From Hyphomicrobiales bacterium (GTDB lineage: Bacteria; Pseudomonadota; Alphaproteobacteria; Rhizobiales; Methylopilaceae), in contig JALHQA010000004.1 of NCBI GenBank assembly GCA_022842205.1, positions 238,501 to 302,500 on the forward strand: 64,000 bases of DNA, in the 5' to 3' direction. Shown piece by piece: positions 45,809-54,861 of the stretch (position 1 is the stretch's first letter; every line of letters starts with the position of its first letter). The notes under the pieces were generated by a model. That model had not been told where the DNA came from, ran no database searches, and saw nothing but the letters and a program-made list of their open reading frames with translations. The position numbers were made by a program, and so were the translations under genes.

Positions 45809-47362
45809 ATGCGTGGAGTTTTCACCGTGGATTTCGCTGTCTATGACCGCCGGACGCTCAGGCTGCGTTGGGGGCTGGCGATCTGTCTGACCGTCTCCCT
45901 GGCGATCTGGTATCTGACGGATTTTCATCCCGAGCTGTTTGCCGTGTCCAATCCCCAATGGCTCGGCCGCTGCATGATGCTGGCGTCGACCGCGGCCATC
46001 GGGCTGTATGCGAATTCGCTTATCGGCGAATTGCGGCTTCACGCGCACGATCTCTTCCGGCAGGGCGAAAGCGCACGCGATTTCGCCCAGCGCGACCAGC
46101 TGACCGGTGCGTTCAACCGGGCTGCCTTTATCGATGTGCTTTCGGCGAGGGTGCGCGATGCCAAGAGCGGCGCGCCTGTCGCGCTGTTCCTGCTCGATCT
46201 CGACCGTTTCAAGAACATGAACGATGTGTTCGGCCACGCCTTCGGCGACGCCGTGCTGAAACGCGTCGGCGACGTGCTGGCCCGCGAGGCCGGCATCGAC
46301 AATATCGGCCGGCTCGGCGGCGACGAGTTCGCGTTCATGCTGACCGGTGCGGTGTCGCAGTCGACCTGCCAGGCCGTCGGCATGCGCATCATACGCGCGC
46401 TGGCCGAACCCATCTCGATCCAGAACCGCACGACGCAGATCGAAGCCTCGATCGGCGTTGCGTGGAGCCCCGAGCACGACATCGACCGGCTGGACCTGAT
46501 GGGATGCGCCGACCTCGCCCTTTATCAGGCGAAAGAGGACGGGCGCGGCCGTGTGGCGTGCTTTGACGGCAAGGTCATGAAGGAAGAGCGCTACCGGCGG
46601 TCCATCGAACGCGAGCTGCGCGGTGCGATCCTCATGAACGAGCTCGACGTTCACTATCAGCCGATCCTGGATATAGCGGAAACCCGGGTGCGCTCGCTGG
46701 AAGCCCTGGTACGCTGGAAACACCCCGTGCGGGGCATGATCGCGCCGGCCGACTTCATTCCGGTGGCGGAGCGTTCATCGCTGATCGAGATGCTCGGCAA
46801 CTGGGTGTTCGCGCGGGTGTGCGAAGACGCCCGGCGCTGGCCCGATCTCGAGGTCGGGATCAACGTGTCGCCCGCGCAGCTGAGGCGTCCGGAATTCATC
46901 GAGATGGTGCGCGAGACCATCCGGCGCAGCGGCTGCAATCCGCGGAACATCGCCATCGAGATCACGGAAGGTCTGCTGATGGACTGCAGCGGAAGCCAGG
47001 TCACGCATCTGCACGCGCTGAAGGAGATGGGCATCAGCCTCTGGCTGGACGATTTTGGCGCGGGTCATTCCGGCCTCAGCTATCTGCGCGATTTTCCGAT
47101 CGATGTGATCAAGATCGACAAGAGCTTCGTACAGGACATGCGCTCCTCGCACGCAAACCGCGTCTTCGTGTCCACCATCGCGCAGATGGGCCACGGACTC
47201 GACCGTCTCGTCGTCGCGGAAGGCGTCGAGACGGAAGAAGACCTCGTTCTGGTGCGCGCCGCGGGATGCTCGCATGTACAGGGCTTCCATTTCGCGAAGC
47301 CCATGGCCGCGAACATGATCGACTCCTATGTGCGATCGCGGCGCGAGAGCCGGGCCGCCTGA
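45809..47362 (+). CDS. Membrane-bound GGDEF-EAL cyclic-di-GMP protein
   Basis: 517 residues. Two N-terminal membrane helices (about 20-40 and 48-70), then GGDEF domain with intact RLGGDEFAF and RxxD-like region, then EAL domain with LEALVRW, DDFGAGHSGLSYL, KIDKSF, AEGVET and VQGFHF. All catalytic residues for both synthesis and hydrolysis appear present. No sensory domain beyond the membrane helices. The start is ATG 45809 or GTG 45827. Confidence 0.93.
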   Translation: MRGVFTVDFAVYDRRTLRLRWGLAICLTVSLAIWYLTDFHPELFAVSNPQWLGRCMMLASTAAIGLYANSLIGELRLHAHDLFRQGESARDFAQRDQLTGAFNRAAFIDVLSARVRDAKSGAPVALFLLDLDRFKNMNDVFGHAFGDAVLKRVGDVLAREAGIDNIGRLGGDEFAFMLTGAVSQSTCQAVGMRIIRALAEPISIQNRTTQIEASIGVAWSPEHDIDRLDLMGCADLALYQAKEDGRGRVACFDGKVMKEERYRRSIERELRGAILMNELDVHYQPILDIAETRVRSLEALVRWKHPVRGMIAPADFIPVAERSSLIEMLGNWVFARVCEDARRWPDLEVGINVSPAQLRRPEFIEMVRETIRRSGCNPRNIAIEITEGLLMDCSGSQVTHLHALKEMGISLWLDDFGAGHSGLSYLRDFPIDVIKIDKSFVQDMRSSHANRVFVSTIAQMGHGLDRLVVAEGVETEEDLVLVRAAGCSHVQGFHFAKPMAANMIDSYVRSRRESRAA

Positions 47363-47425
47363 CGGCTCGCCGGCATTCAGACGAACGGTTTCCGGGCGGC
47401 GCGGGGCCGCCCGGGCTTTCAGAGA

Positions 47426-48874
47426 TCAGGCGACACGTCCGGCGAAGATGTCCTTGCGGATCACGCCGTGGCAGCCCCAGTTGCCGTCGACGACCTGGGT
47501 GACGCCGAAATCGACGCCGACCGACATCAGGGCAATCGCCTCGTCCTCGGTGAGCCCCTGCGTCGTCATCAGGAATTTCCGCATCTTGCGGAACGCATCC
47601 TTCAGCGCGAGATCGACCGAGCTTTTCGAGAAGATGTCGTTCTGCGCGTTGGGGCCGAGCTCCGCGAGATAGTTCGCATAGCTGTAGCCGTGGACCAGCC
47701 ATTCGGTCTGCGTCTCGAGCATCGGATATTCCAGATCCTCAAGCGCCGTTCCTTCGAGGTCCTTCTTCTTGTGCAGGACGAGCTGGAACGTGCCGGTGAT
47801 CGAACATTCGATGGCGGTGCCGCAGAGTTCGGAGTCGCCTTGCGAGGCATGGGGGTCGCCGACGGACATCAGGCCGCCTTCGACGGCGACGGGGTAATAC
47901 ATCGTCGCCCCCTTGCCGATGCGCCAGTTGTCGATATTGCCGCCGGTCGCCATGGGCGGAATCGAGTTGACGTAGTCGGCTTCGTTCGGCGCCAGCGCGA
48001 TGACGCCGAAATGCGGACGGATCGGCACGCGGACGCCCTTCAGGATGTCCATATTCTTCTTGATCGTGGAGTGATCGACGGGAACGCCCGGATAGTCGAT
48101 CGTCTTGTGAACGATGCCGTCCGGATCGGTCTGCGGTGTCCAGCGATAGTTGTAGTGTGCCTTCGCGAACGGGCTGCCGCCATTGGCATCGACCTCGAAA
48201 ACCGTAATGACTTCGCGGTCCTTCGGCTCCTCGATCTGATCCTTGTAATGGAAGCCCCACCATGCCGCGGCGGTGACACCGAAAGCCTTGCCCTTGTGAT
48301 CGGGATTGGCGGAGGGGCGGAACCTGGTGTCGAGAATGCGCACTTCCAGCACGTCGCCCGGCTCGGCACCGCGCACGAAGACAGGGCCGGTGCAGATATG
48401 CACGCCGAGGCCGCCGCCGCCGCCGATCTTGGTGTCGTTCGGATCGCCCGCGCCGCGGCGCGAGACGTTCTTCTTGTCCTTGGTCCAGGAAAACACGCTC
48501 TCGGCGCCCGGATCGCCCTTCACCATCAGCTCCGAGTCGTCGTTGGCGTGATGCGTCAACGCCTCGATGGTGACGATGTCGCCGCTGTCGATCTCGACCT
48601 GCGGCTTCAGCTTCTTCGAGAAATAGCCCCAGTGAACGGTCTGGTCGTTGGCGGGAAGATAGTGGAAGGCCGGCTGGCCAGCCGCGCGGGCGGCGGAGGC
48701 CTGGGCCAGCGCCGGCGAAACGAGCGATATGCCGCCGCCTGCAAGCGCCGCCGCGCCGCCGGTTGCGACGAACGCGCTCTTCAGAAAATTGCGCCGCTCC
48801 ACCCCGAGCGCTTCCATCATCTTGGCCCGGTGCTTTTCGAACTCCGGACAGTTTCTATCGTCGCCTGCGCACAT
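47426..48874 (-). CDS. Tat-exported acetamidase/formamidase
   Basis: 482 residues. The Tat signal is VERRNFLKSAFVATGG followed by a hydrophobic stretch. The FmdA/AmdA domain shows VHWGYFSKKL, CTGPVFVRGAEPGDVLEV, TGGNIDNWRIGKGATMYYPV and GDPHASQGDSELCGTAIE. It hydrolyses short amides (formamide, acetamide) to the acid and ammonia. The ATG at 48874 has AAGGAG upstream. It is divergent from the AraC-amidase fusion, whose enzyme domain is clearly homologous. Confidence 0.92.
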   Translation of the reverse strand: MCAGDDRNCPEFEKHRAKMMEALGVERRNFLKSAFVATGGAAALAGGGISLVSPALAQASAARAAGQPAFHYLPANDQTVHWGYFSKKLKPQVEIDSGDIVTIEALTHHANDDSELMVKGDPGAESVFSWTKDKKNVSRRGAGDPNDTKIGGGGGLGVHICTGPVFVRGAEPGDVLEVRILDTRFRPSANPDHKGKAFGVTAAAWWGFHYKDQIEEPKDREVITVFEVDANGGSPFAKAHYNYRWTPQTDPDGIVHKTIDYPGVPVDHSTIKKNMDILKGVRVPIRPHFGVIALAPNEADYVNSIPPMATGGNIDNWRIGKGATMYYPVAVEGGLMSVGDPHASQGDSELCGTAIECSITGTFQLVLHKKKDLEGTALEDLEYPMLETQTEWLVHGYSYANYLAELGPNAQNDIFSKSSVDLALKDAFRKMRKFLMTTQGLTEDEAIALMSVGVDFGVTQVVDGNWGCHGVIRKDIFAGRVA

Positions 48875-48990
48875 GTGAGTCTCCTTCTGCACGTCTTCTC
48901 TGGGCGTGCGGACAGGGAGGCTGCGGCGGGAGCATGCGGACCGGAATGGCTGGGAGCGCCCAATTTCTTGCATGGCGGCGGTTGAGCGCT

Positions 48991-49022
48991 CCGGGACAAG
49001 TTTTTGTGCGCGCCGGAACAAG
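48991..49022. promoter_or_regulatory. 22-bp-phased direct repeat in the divergent amidase promoter region
   Basis: CCGGGACAAG (48991-49000) and CCGGAACAAG (49013-49022) match at 9 of 10 positions and are 22 bp apart, two helical turns. AraC-family regulators bind such tandem half-sites. Likely operator for the adjacent fusion regulator. Confidence 0.5.
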
Positions 49023-49151
49023 GGTGCCGGCGGCAAGCCATGCATGATGCTTCCAGCAAAGCGCAACGCACCGGCGAGCCTTGCGGTGGTGGCCGGCCGG
49101 GCGCAGGATGGCGTGCGTCTTGCCTGTCATGGTGCGTCCGCAGGAGGAGAC

Positions 49152-51479
49152 ATGTCAGCGCGTCCGACACTGATTTCGATCGATTCCTTTCCGCTCGCCG
49201 GGCAGCGCAACGCCTGGATGGAGGCGCTCGCCTCCGTCGATCTTGTCTGCCGGCTGCCGGAAGGCGCGGCGCCCACCGGGGAGGTCGGCATCATGCGCTC
49301 GCCCGGAGGTTCGGCGCTGACGCGCCTGCGTTCCTCGGCGCAGCAGGTGACGAGCACGGGCGCCGGACCCGGGCGCGGCACGGAACCGCTTGTCGTGACA
49401 TTCCACACGCACGGGCGCGGCACGCTGCGCGGCGGACAGCCGGGCCGCGAATTCGCCGAGGGCGATGTGTCGATCGCCGACCGCGCGCAGCCCTTCACCT
49501 TCGACCTGCGCGAGGAATTCGAACTCCTGATGCTGGAAATTCCGCGCGAACGGCTGCTGGCGCGGCTGGGGCGCGCACGCATCCAGCTACCGGCCGTGCT
49601 GGGCGCGACGGTGGCCGCCGCGGCGGTGCGGCCGGTGATGCGGACGCTGGCGCTGCATTTCGAACAGATCGGCGACGGCGACCTGACGTCGGCGGAAATC
49701 GCGGTGACGGAACTCATCGCCGGTGCGCTGCTCGGCGAGGCGCGGCTGAAGGATGACGGCACGACGCAGACGCAGGCGGCGCATTTCCGCCGCGTGACGG
49801 CGGCGATCGAGGTGCGGCTCGTCGATCCCGATCTGTCGATGGCGGCGATCGCGACGCAGGAGGGCCTGTCGCAACGCTATATCCAGAAGCTGTTCGAGCT
49901 CCAGGAGATGACGTTTTCCGACTATGTGCGCCAGCGCCGGCTCGACCGCGCGCGGCTCGATCTCGCCGATCCGCGCCATAATGCGGACGGGGTTGCCGAG
50001 ATCGCGTTCCGCTGGGGGTTCCGCGATCCGGCGCATTTCAGCCGCGCGTTCAGCGCCGCATACGGCGTTTCACCCCGCGCGTTCCGCGCCGCGATACCGG
50101 ACGAGCCGCGCAATCTTTTGCGGCGTGGGCGGCCGCTGGAAAAGGGCATGCCGCAAAATGCCGTCGTTACGCTGCCGGGCGCCGAGGAGCGCGTGGCGGA
50201 ACTTCGCGCGCGCGCCGGCGTCTCCGCGCGCCCAAGGAGCGACGAGCGGCGCATCGAGGTCGGCAAGGACAATGTGCATTGGGGCTATCTCAGCCGCTCC
50301 ATCCCGCCGGTGCTGCGCGTTGAATCGGGCGCGGAGGTGGTGATCGAGACGCTGACGCAGCACGCCTATGATGACTATGAGCGGATGATAAAGGGCGATG
50401 CGGCCGCCGAAAGCGTGTTCGCCTGGACCAAGGACGAAAAGGCCGTCGACCGGCGCGGCGCCGGGCCGATGAATGCCAGCATTCTCGGCCGCGGGGCCGG
50501 GGAGGGCTTTGGCGTACATATCTTTACCGGGCCGGTGTTCGTGAACGGCGCGGAGCCGGGCGATGTGCTCGAAGTGCAGATTCTCGATATCGAGCCGCGC
50601 CCAAGTGCGAACCCGGACTTCGAGGGCCGGTGTTTCGCATCGAACGTCTCGGCGTGGTGGGGCTATCAGTATTCCGATCTTCTCGGCGAACCGAAGCCGC
50701 GCGAGATCGTGACCATCTACGAAATGGAACCCGACGGCGATTTCGCGCGCGCGCTCTATTCCTACAAATGGACACCGCAGGTCGACCCGTTCGGCGTGCG
50801 TCATGACACGATGGATTATCCCGGCGTGCCCGTGGACCACGCCAGCGTCGAGAAGCTGTGGAACGTGATGCCGAACATACGCGTGCCGCTTCGCCTGCAT
50901 TTCGGCTGCATGGCGGTGGCGCCGCGCGAGGCGGACCTGATCGATTCCATTCCGCCCGGCTATTTCGGCGGAAACTTCGACAATTGGCGTGCCAGCAAGG
51001 GATCGACGCTCTATCTGCCGGTCGCAGTGCCGGGAGCTTTGTTTTCGGTCGGCGACGGCCATCTGGCGCAGGGCGACGGCGAAATCAACGGCACGGGACT
51101 CGAAGCGTCGTTAACGGGGCGCTTCCGCTTCATCGTGCACAAGCGCGACAAGACGGAGAAAGCCTATCTCAACGGCCTGAACGGCCCGTTGCTGGAAACG
51201 CCAGACGAGTTCGTGCTGCACGGCTTCAGCTATCCGAACTATCTGCGCGATCTCGGCCGCAACGCGCAGTCGGAAATCTACAAGAAGTCCTCGCTGTCGA
51301 AGGCGCTGCGCTCGGCGTTTCGGTCGACGCGCAAATTCCTGATGGACGCATGGGGCCTTAGCGAGGACGAGGCGCTGTCCTTGATTTCGGTCGGTGTCGA
51401 TTTCGGTGTGACGCAGGTCGCGGACGGCAACTGGGGCGTCCACGCCGTCATCCGGAAATCGATGTTCGACCGCGCCTAG
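49152..51479 (+). CDS. AraC-family regulator fused to an acetamidase/formamidase domain
   Basis: 775 residues from ATG 49152 with AGGAGG 5 nt upstream. Residues about 1-195 are an AraC-type sensor domain (VVTFHTHGRG, EFAEGDVSIAD). Residues 212-315 are a double HTH (IATQEGLSQRYIQKLFE; IAFRWGFRDPAHFSRAFSAAYGVSPRAFR). A linker leads to a full amidase domain (365-775) with VHWGYLSRSI, FTGPVFVNGAEPGDVLEV, GGNFDNWRASKGSTLYLPV and GDGHLAQGDGE, so the catalytic signature is kept. No internal start or frameshift separates the parts. It is a candidate autoregulatory trigger enzyme; that is inference. Confidence 0.9.
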   Translation: MSARPTLISIDSFPLAGQRNAWMEALASVDLVCRLPEGAAPTGEVGIMRSPGGSALTRLRSSAQQVTSTGAGPGRGTEPLVVTFHTHGRGTLRGGQPGREFAEGDVSIADRAQPFTFDLREEFELLMLEIPRERLLARLGRARIQLPAVLGATVAAAAVRPVMRTLALHFEQIGDGDLTSAEIAVTELIAGALLGEARLKDDGTTQTQAAHFRRVTAAIEVRLVDPDLSMAAIATQEGLSQRYIQKLFELQEMTFSDYVRQRRLDRARLDLADPRHNADGVAEIAFRWGFRDPAHFSRAFSAAYGVSPRAFRAAIPDEPRNLLRRGRPLEKGMPQNAVVTLPGAEERVAELRARAGVSARPRSDERRIEVGKDNVHWGYLSRSIPPVLRVESGAEVVIETLTQHAYDDYERMIKGDAAAESVFAWTKDEKAVDRRGAGPMNASILGRGAGEGFGVHIFTGPVFVNGAEPGDVLEVQILDIEPRPSANPDFEGRCFASNVSAWWGYQYSDLLGEPKPREIVTIYEMEPDGDFARALYSYKWTPQVDPFGVRHDTMDYPGVPVDHASVEKLWNVMPNIRVPLRLHFGCMAVAPREADLIDSIPPGYFGGNFDNWRASKGSTLYLPVAVPGALFSVGDGHLAQGDGEINGTGLEASLTGRFRFIVHKRDKTEKAYLNGLNGPLLETPDEFVLHGFSYPNYLRDLGRNAQSEIYKKSSLSKALRSAFRSTRKFLMDAWGLSEDEALSLISVGVDFGVTQVADGNWGVHAVIRKSMFDRA

Positions 51480-52831
51480 GCGGCCTGGCCGGCCTGCGGC
51501 GGCGGCACCGGCACGCCCTCCGCATGGTACTGGTTCAGCTTGTTCCTCAGCGTACGGATGGAAATGCCAAGAATATTCGCGGCATGGGTCCGGTTGCCGA
51601 GACAATGGTTGAGTGTGTCGAGGATCAGCGCGCGCTCGACGGCTTCGACTGTGAGGCCGACCAGATTGCGCGTCACGGCTTCGGCGGCGAGAGCGGCCTG
51701 CTGGGCCGGGCCGGAGGCCTGGTCCATACGCGCGCCGTCCGGCTGGCGAATGGCGTCGATTCCGATCTCGTCGCCCTGCGCCAGAAGCACGGCGCGGTGG
51801 ATGGTATTTTCCAGCTCGCGAACGTTTCCGGGGAAGCGCGCCTTCGCCAGTTCCTTCGCGGCTTCCGCCGAAATGAGCCGGTAGGGCAGGCCGTTCGACT
51901 CGGCGAATTTGCGGGCGAAATGCTCGGACAGGACGATGATGTCCTGCGGGCGCTCGCGCAGCGGCGGAATGCGCAGGTTCATGACGTTGAGTCGGTACAG
52001 CAGGTCCTCGCGGAACGTGCCCTTCTTCACTTCGTCCGACAGATTGCGGTTCGAGGTGGCGAGGATGCGGATGTTCACGGGGACGGGGCGCTGGCCGCCG
52101 ACACGGTCGATGACGCGTTCCTGGATGGCGCGGAGCAGCTTGGCCTGCAGCCGCGCATCCATTTCGGAGATTTCGTCGAGCAGCAGCGTGCCGCCGTCCG
52201 CTTCCTCGAATTTGCCGATGCGGCGCGCGACGGCGCCGGTGAACGAGCCTTTCTCGTGGCCGAACAGTTCGGACTCGAGAAGCTGCTCGGGAATGGCCGC
52301 GCAGTTGATGGAGATGAAGGGGCGGCCGGCGCGGTTCGAGCGCGCATGGATGTAGCGCGCGAGCACTTCCTTGCCGGTGCCGCTTTCGCCGGTGATGAGG
52401 ACGGAGGCGTCGGATTTCGCGATCTGCGCCGCGAGATCGACCACGGCCTTCATCGCATCGTCCTTGAAGACGATGTCGTGGCGGTCTTCGGCGACGGCGG
52501 CGAGCACGGCCGCGATCAGTTCCGGGTCGGGCGGAAGCGGTATGTACTCCTTGGCACCGGCGTGGATGGCGGCGACGGCGGCCTTGGCGTCGTTGTCGAT
52601 GCCGCAGGCAACGAGCGGCACATGAATGCGCTCCTCACCGAGCATGCGGACGAGATCTCGGATCGGCTGCCCGACATCGACCATCAGGAGATCGGCGCCA
52701 CGCCCCGCACGCAGGACACGCATGCACTGATCGACATCTTCGGCGTGGGTGACCTTGGCGCCGCGATCCATCGCGATCTTGCTCGCCTGCGTCAGCTGGC
52801 CCGACAGTGTTCCGACAATCATGAGCCGCAT
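51476..52831 (-). CDS. flbD: Sigma-54 activator FlbD
   Basis: 451 residues. The receiver-like domain lacks the acidic pair at its N-terminus (MRLMIVGTLSG). The AAA+ domain has Walker A TGESGTGKE and a sigma-54 loop reading GSFTGA instead of GAFTGA. A Fis-type HTH ends the protein (NRTHAANILGISIRTLRNKLNQY). FlbD binds ftr palindromes and activates class III flagellar genes while repressing fliF. It is the last gene of the fliF operon and its stop overlaps that of the fusion gene by 4 nt. Confidence 0.9.
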   Translation of the reverse strand: MRLMIVGTLSGQLTQASKIAMDRGAKVTHAEDVDQCMRVLRAGRGADLLMVDVGQPIRDLVRMLGEERIHVPLVACGIDNDAKAAVAAIHAGAKEYIPLPPDPELIAAVLAAVAEDRHDIVFKDDAMKAVVDLAAQIAKSDASVLITGESGTGKEVLARYIHARSNRAGRPFISINCAAIPEQLLESELFGHEKGSFTGAVARRIGKFEEADGGTLLLDEISEMDARLQAKLLRAIQERVIDRVGGQRPVPVNIRILATSNRNLSDEVKKGTFREDLLYRLNVMNLRIPPLRERPQDIIVLSEHFARKFAESNGLPYRLISAEAAKELAKARFPGNVRELENTIHRAVLLAQGDEIGIDAIRQPDGARMDQASGPAQQAALAAEAVTRNLVGLTVEAVERALILDTLNHCLGNRTHAANILGISIRTLRNKLNQYHAEGVPVPPPQAGQAA

Positions 52832-52860
52832 GGCTCTCTCCTAAATTTCGAAAGCCGAGC

Positions 52861-53187
52861 TCAGCGCTCGCTCTTGATGATTTCCGTCATGGTGACGCCG
52901 AGCTTTTCGTCGACGAGAACGACCTCGCCGCGCGCGACCAGACGGTCGTTGACATAGATGTCGATGGCTTCGCCGACGCGGCGGTCGAGTTCGAGAACCG
53001 TGCCAGGCTTCAGATTCATCAGATCGCCGACCTCGATCTTGGTGCGGCCAAGAACCGCCGATACGGACACCGGAACGTCGAACACGGCTTCAAGGTCGCT
53101 CGCCGATTTCGGACCTTCGTCCTCGCGGACCGGAGCACCGCCGGGGCCGCCTTCCATCTCGGGCAGGGGCAGGTCGGTATTGCTCAT
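52861..53187 (-). CDS. fliN: Flagellar motor switch protein FliN
   Basis: 108 residues. Acidic N-terminus, then a SpoA domain (VPVSVSAVLGRTKIEVGDLMNLKPGTVLELDR). It forms the C-ring with FliM and FliG; fliM is not in the window. The start overlaps the fliH stop. Confidence 0.95.
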   Translation of the reverse strand: MSNTDLPLPEMEGGPGGAPVREDEGPKSASDLEAVFDVPVSVSAVLGRTKIEVGDLMNLKPGTVLELDRRVGEAIDIYVNDRLVARGEVVLVDEKLGVTMTEIIKSER

Positions 53188-53822
53188 GGCACTTCTCCTT
53201 GCGCATCGGCTTCAACCGACGCGATATGATTATGTATGGTCTTATCGATCGCGGCCTCGATTGCCGCGCGCTCGCGCACGACACCGCCATCGGCCCATTC
53301 GAGGCGGACATCGCCCGGCGCGATCTCGGGCTCGCCGAGAATGATGAGCTTGCCGGCAAAGCCGCGCTCCGCCGCGAGCTTGCCGAGGTGCGTCTTGACG
53401 TCCTCGACGAGACTCTCGTGGACGCGCACGGCGACATGGGGCGCGGTGCGGGCCTCGGCAAAGCATTCCTGCACCGCGCTCTCGATCGCCGAGGCCGGAT
53501 AGCGGTCGATGGCACGGCCGGCGATCTTGCGCGCAAGTTCAAGCGCAAGCTCGATGGCGCCGAGTTCCTGCGCGAGCGCGCGAGCTTCGGAGCGCGCGAT
53601 TTCGAGAGAGATATGTACGGCAAGTTTTTCCATCGCCGCGGCCAGGCGCGCTGGCTGCGCCTGAAGCGCGTTGTGGTGGCCTTCCTTGGACCCGTTGGCG
53701 AAAGCCGTCTGCTCGGCTTCCGACATCGCGGCGAGATGCTGCGACATCGTGAGCATCTCTTCCGCGCGGCGGCGTCCGTCGAAATCGCGGTCGAAGAGGA
53801 AGGGTTTGGCGCCGACAACCAT
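53184..53822 (-). CDS. fliH: Flagellar assembly protein FliH
   Basis: 212 residues, FliH-like: helical N-terminal half with Ala/Gln/Glu-rich coiled coil and a conserved C-terminal domain (FAGKLIILGEPEIAPGDVRLEWADGGVVRE). It regulates FliI. The sequence is divergent, but length and position between fliG and fliN are diagnostic. The ATG overlaps the fliG stop. Confidence 0.9.
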   Translation of the reverse strand: MVVGAKPFLFDRDFDGRRRAEEMLTMSQHLAAMSEAEQTAFANGSKEGHHNALQAQPARLAAAMEKLAVHISLEIARSEARALAQELGAIELALELARKIAGRAIDRYPASAIESAVQECFAEARTAPHVAVRVHESLVEDVKTHLGKLAAERGFAGKLIILGEPEIAPGDVRLEWADGGVVRERAAIEAAIDKTIHNHIASVEADAQGEVP

Positions 53823-54853
53823 CAGAACACCAGCTCGTCGTCGCCGCGGTTCTTGGTGATGAGAATATCGCCCTTGGCGGCGAGATCCTTGGCGACCGCG
53901 ACCATGTGGGACTGCGCCTCATCGACGTCGCGCAGGCGCACCGGCCCCATGGCCTGCATGTCGTCGGCGAGCATCTTGCCGGCGCGCTGCGACATATGTC
54001 CGAGGAAGAAGTCGCGGACGGACTGCGTGGCGCCCTTGAGCGCGATGGTGAGACGGTCGCGCGCGACATTGCGCAGAAGCGTCTGTACCGAGGCCGTGTC
54101 GAGGCGCATGAGGTCGTCGAAGGTGAACATCAGCGCCTTGATGCGCTCCGCCGATTCGCGGTTGTCCTCTTCGAGCGCGGTGAGGAAGCGCGTTTCGGTC
54201 TGGCGGTCGAAGGCGTTGAAGATTTCCGCGATCATTTCATGCGCGTCGCGCCGGCTGGTCTGCGACAGGTTCGACATGAACTCGGTTCTGAGAGTTTCCT
54301 CAACGCGTTCGATGATGTCCTTCTGGACACTTTCGATCGTCAGCATGCGCTTGACGACGTCGAGTGCGAATTCCTCGGGCAGGATTCCGAGCACGCGGGC
54401 GGCATGCTCGGGCCGGATCTTCGACAATACGACCGCGACGGTCTGCGGGTATTCGTTTTTCAGATAGTTGGCGAGCACCTGTTCCTGAACGTTGGACAGC
54501 TTCTCCCACATGTTGCGGCCGGCGGGGCCGCGGATTTCTTCCATGATCTGGGTGACGCGGTCCTTCGGCAGGAAGCCGCCGAGTATGCGTTCGGTCGAAT
54601 CGAAATTGCCCATCAACGCGCCCGTCGTGGACATCTTCGACACGAACTCGACCATCATGTGTTCGACATTGTCGGCCTCGATGACGCCGAGATTGGACAT
54701 CGCGTGCGAGATGTCGCGCACCTCGTCGTCGTCGAGCTGCTTCCAGATCTGCGCGCCGTGCTCCTCGCCGAGCGCGAGCATGAGCATCGCGGCGCGGGCC
54801 GCGCCGGTCATCGGCTTCTTCTGGCCTTGCTGGTTGAGGGCGGGTACGGCCAT
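53822..54853 (-). CDS. fliG: Flagellar motor switch protein FliG
   Basis: 343 residues, with armadillo-type middle and C-terminal domains and the torque-helix charge cluster ([41 protein letters not shown]). The rotor component that contacts the stator. It starts 8 nt after the fliF stop. Confidence 0.95.
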   Translation of the reverse strand: MAVPALNQQGQKKPMTGAARAAMLMLALGEEHGAQIWKQLDDDEVRDISHAMSNLGVIEADNVEHMMVEFVSKMSTTGALMGNFDSTERILGGFLPKDRVTQIMEEIRGPAGRNMWEKLSNVQEQVLANYLKNEYPQTVAVVLSKIRPEHAARVLGILPEEFALDVVKRMLTIESVQKDIIERVEETLRTEFMSNLSQTSRRDAHEMIAEIFNAFDRQTETRFLTALEEDNRESAERIKALMFTFDDLMRLDTASVQTLLRNVARDRLTIALKGATQSVRDFFLGHMSQRAGKMLADDMQAMGPVRLRDVDEAQSHMVAVAKDLAAKGDILITKNRGDDELVF

Positions 54854-54861
54854 GTCTCAGC

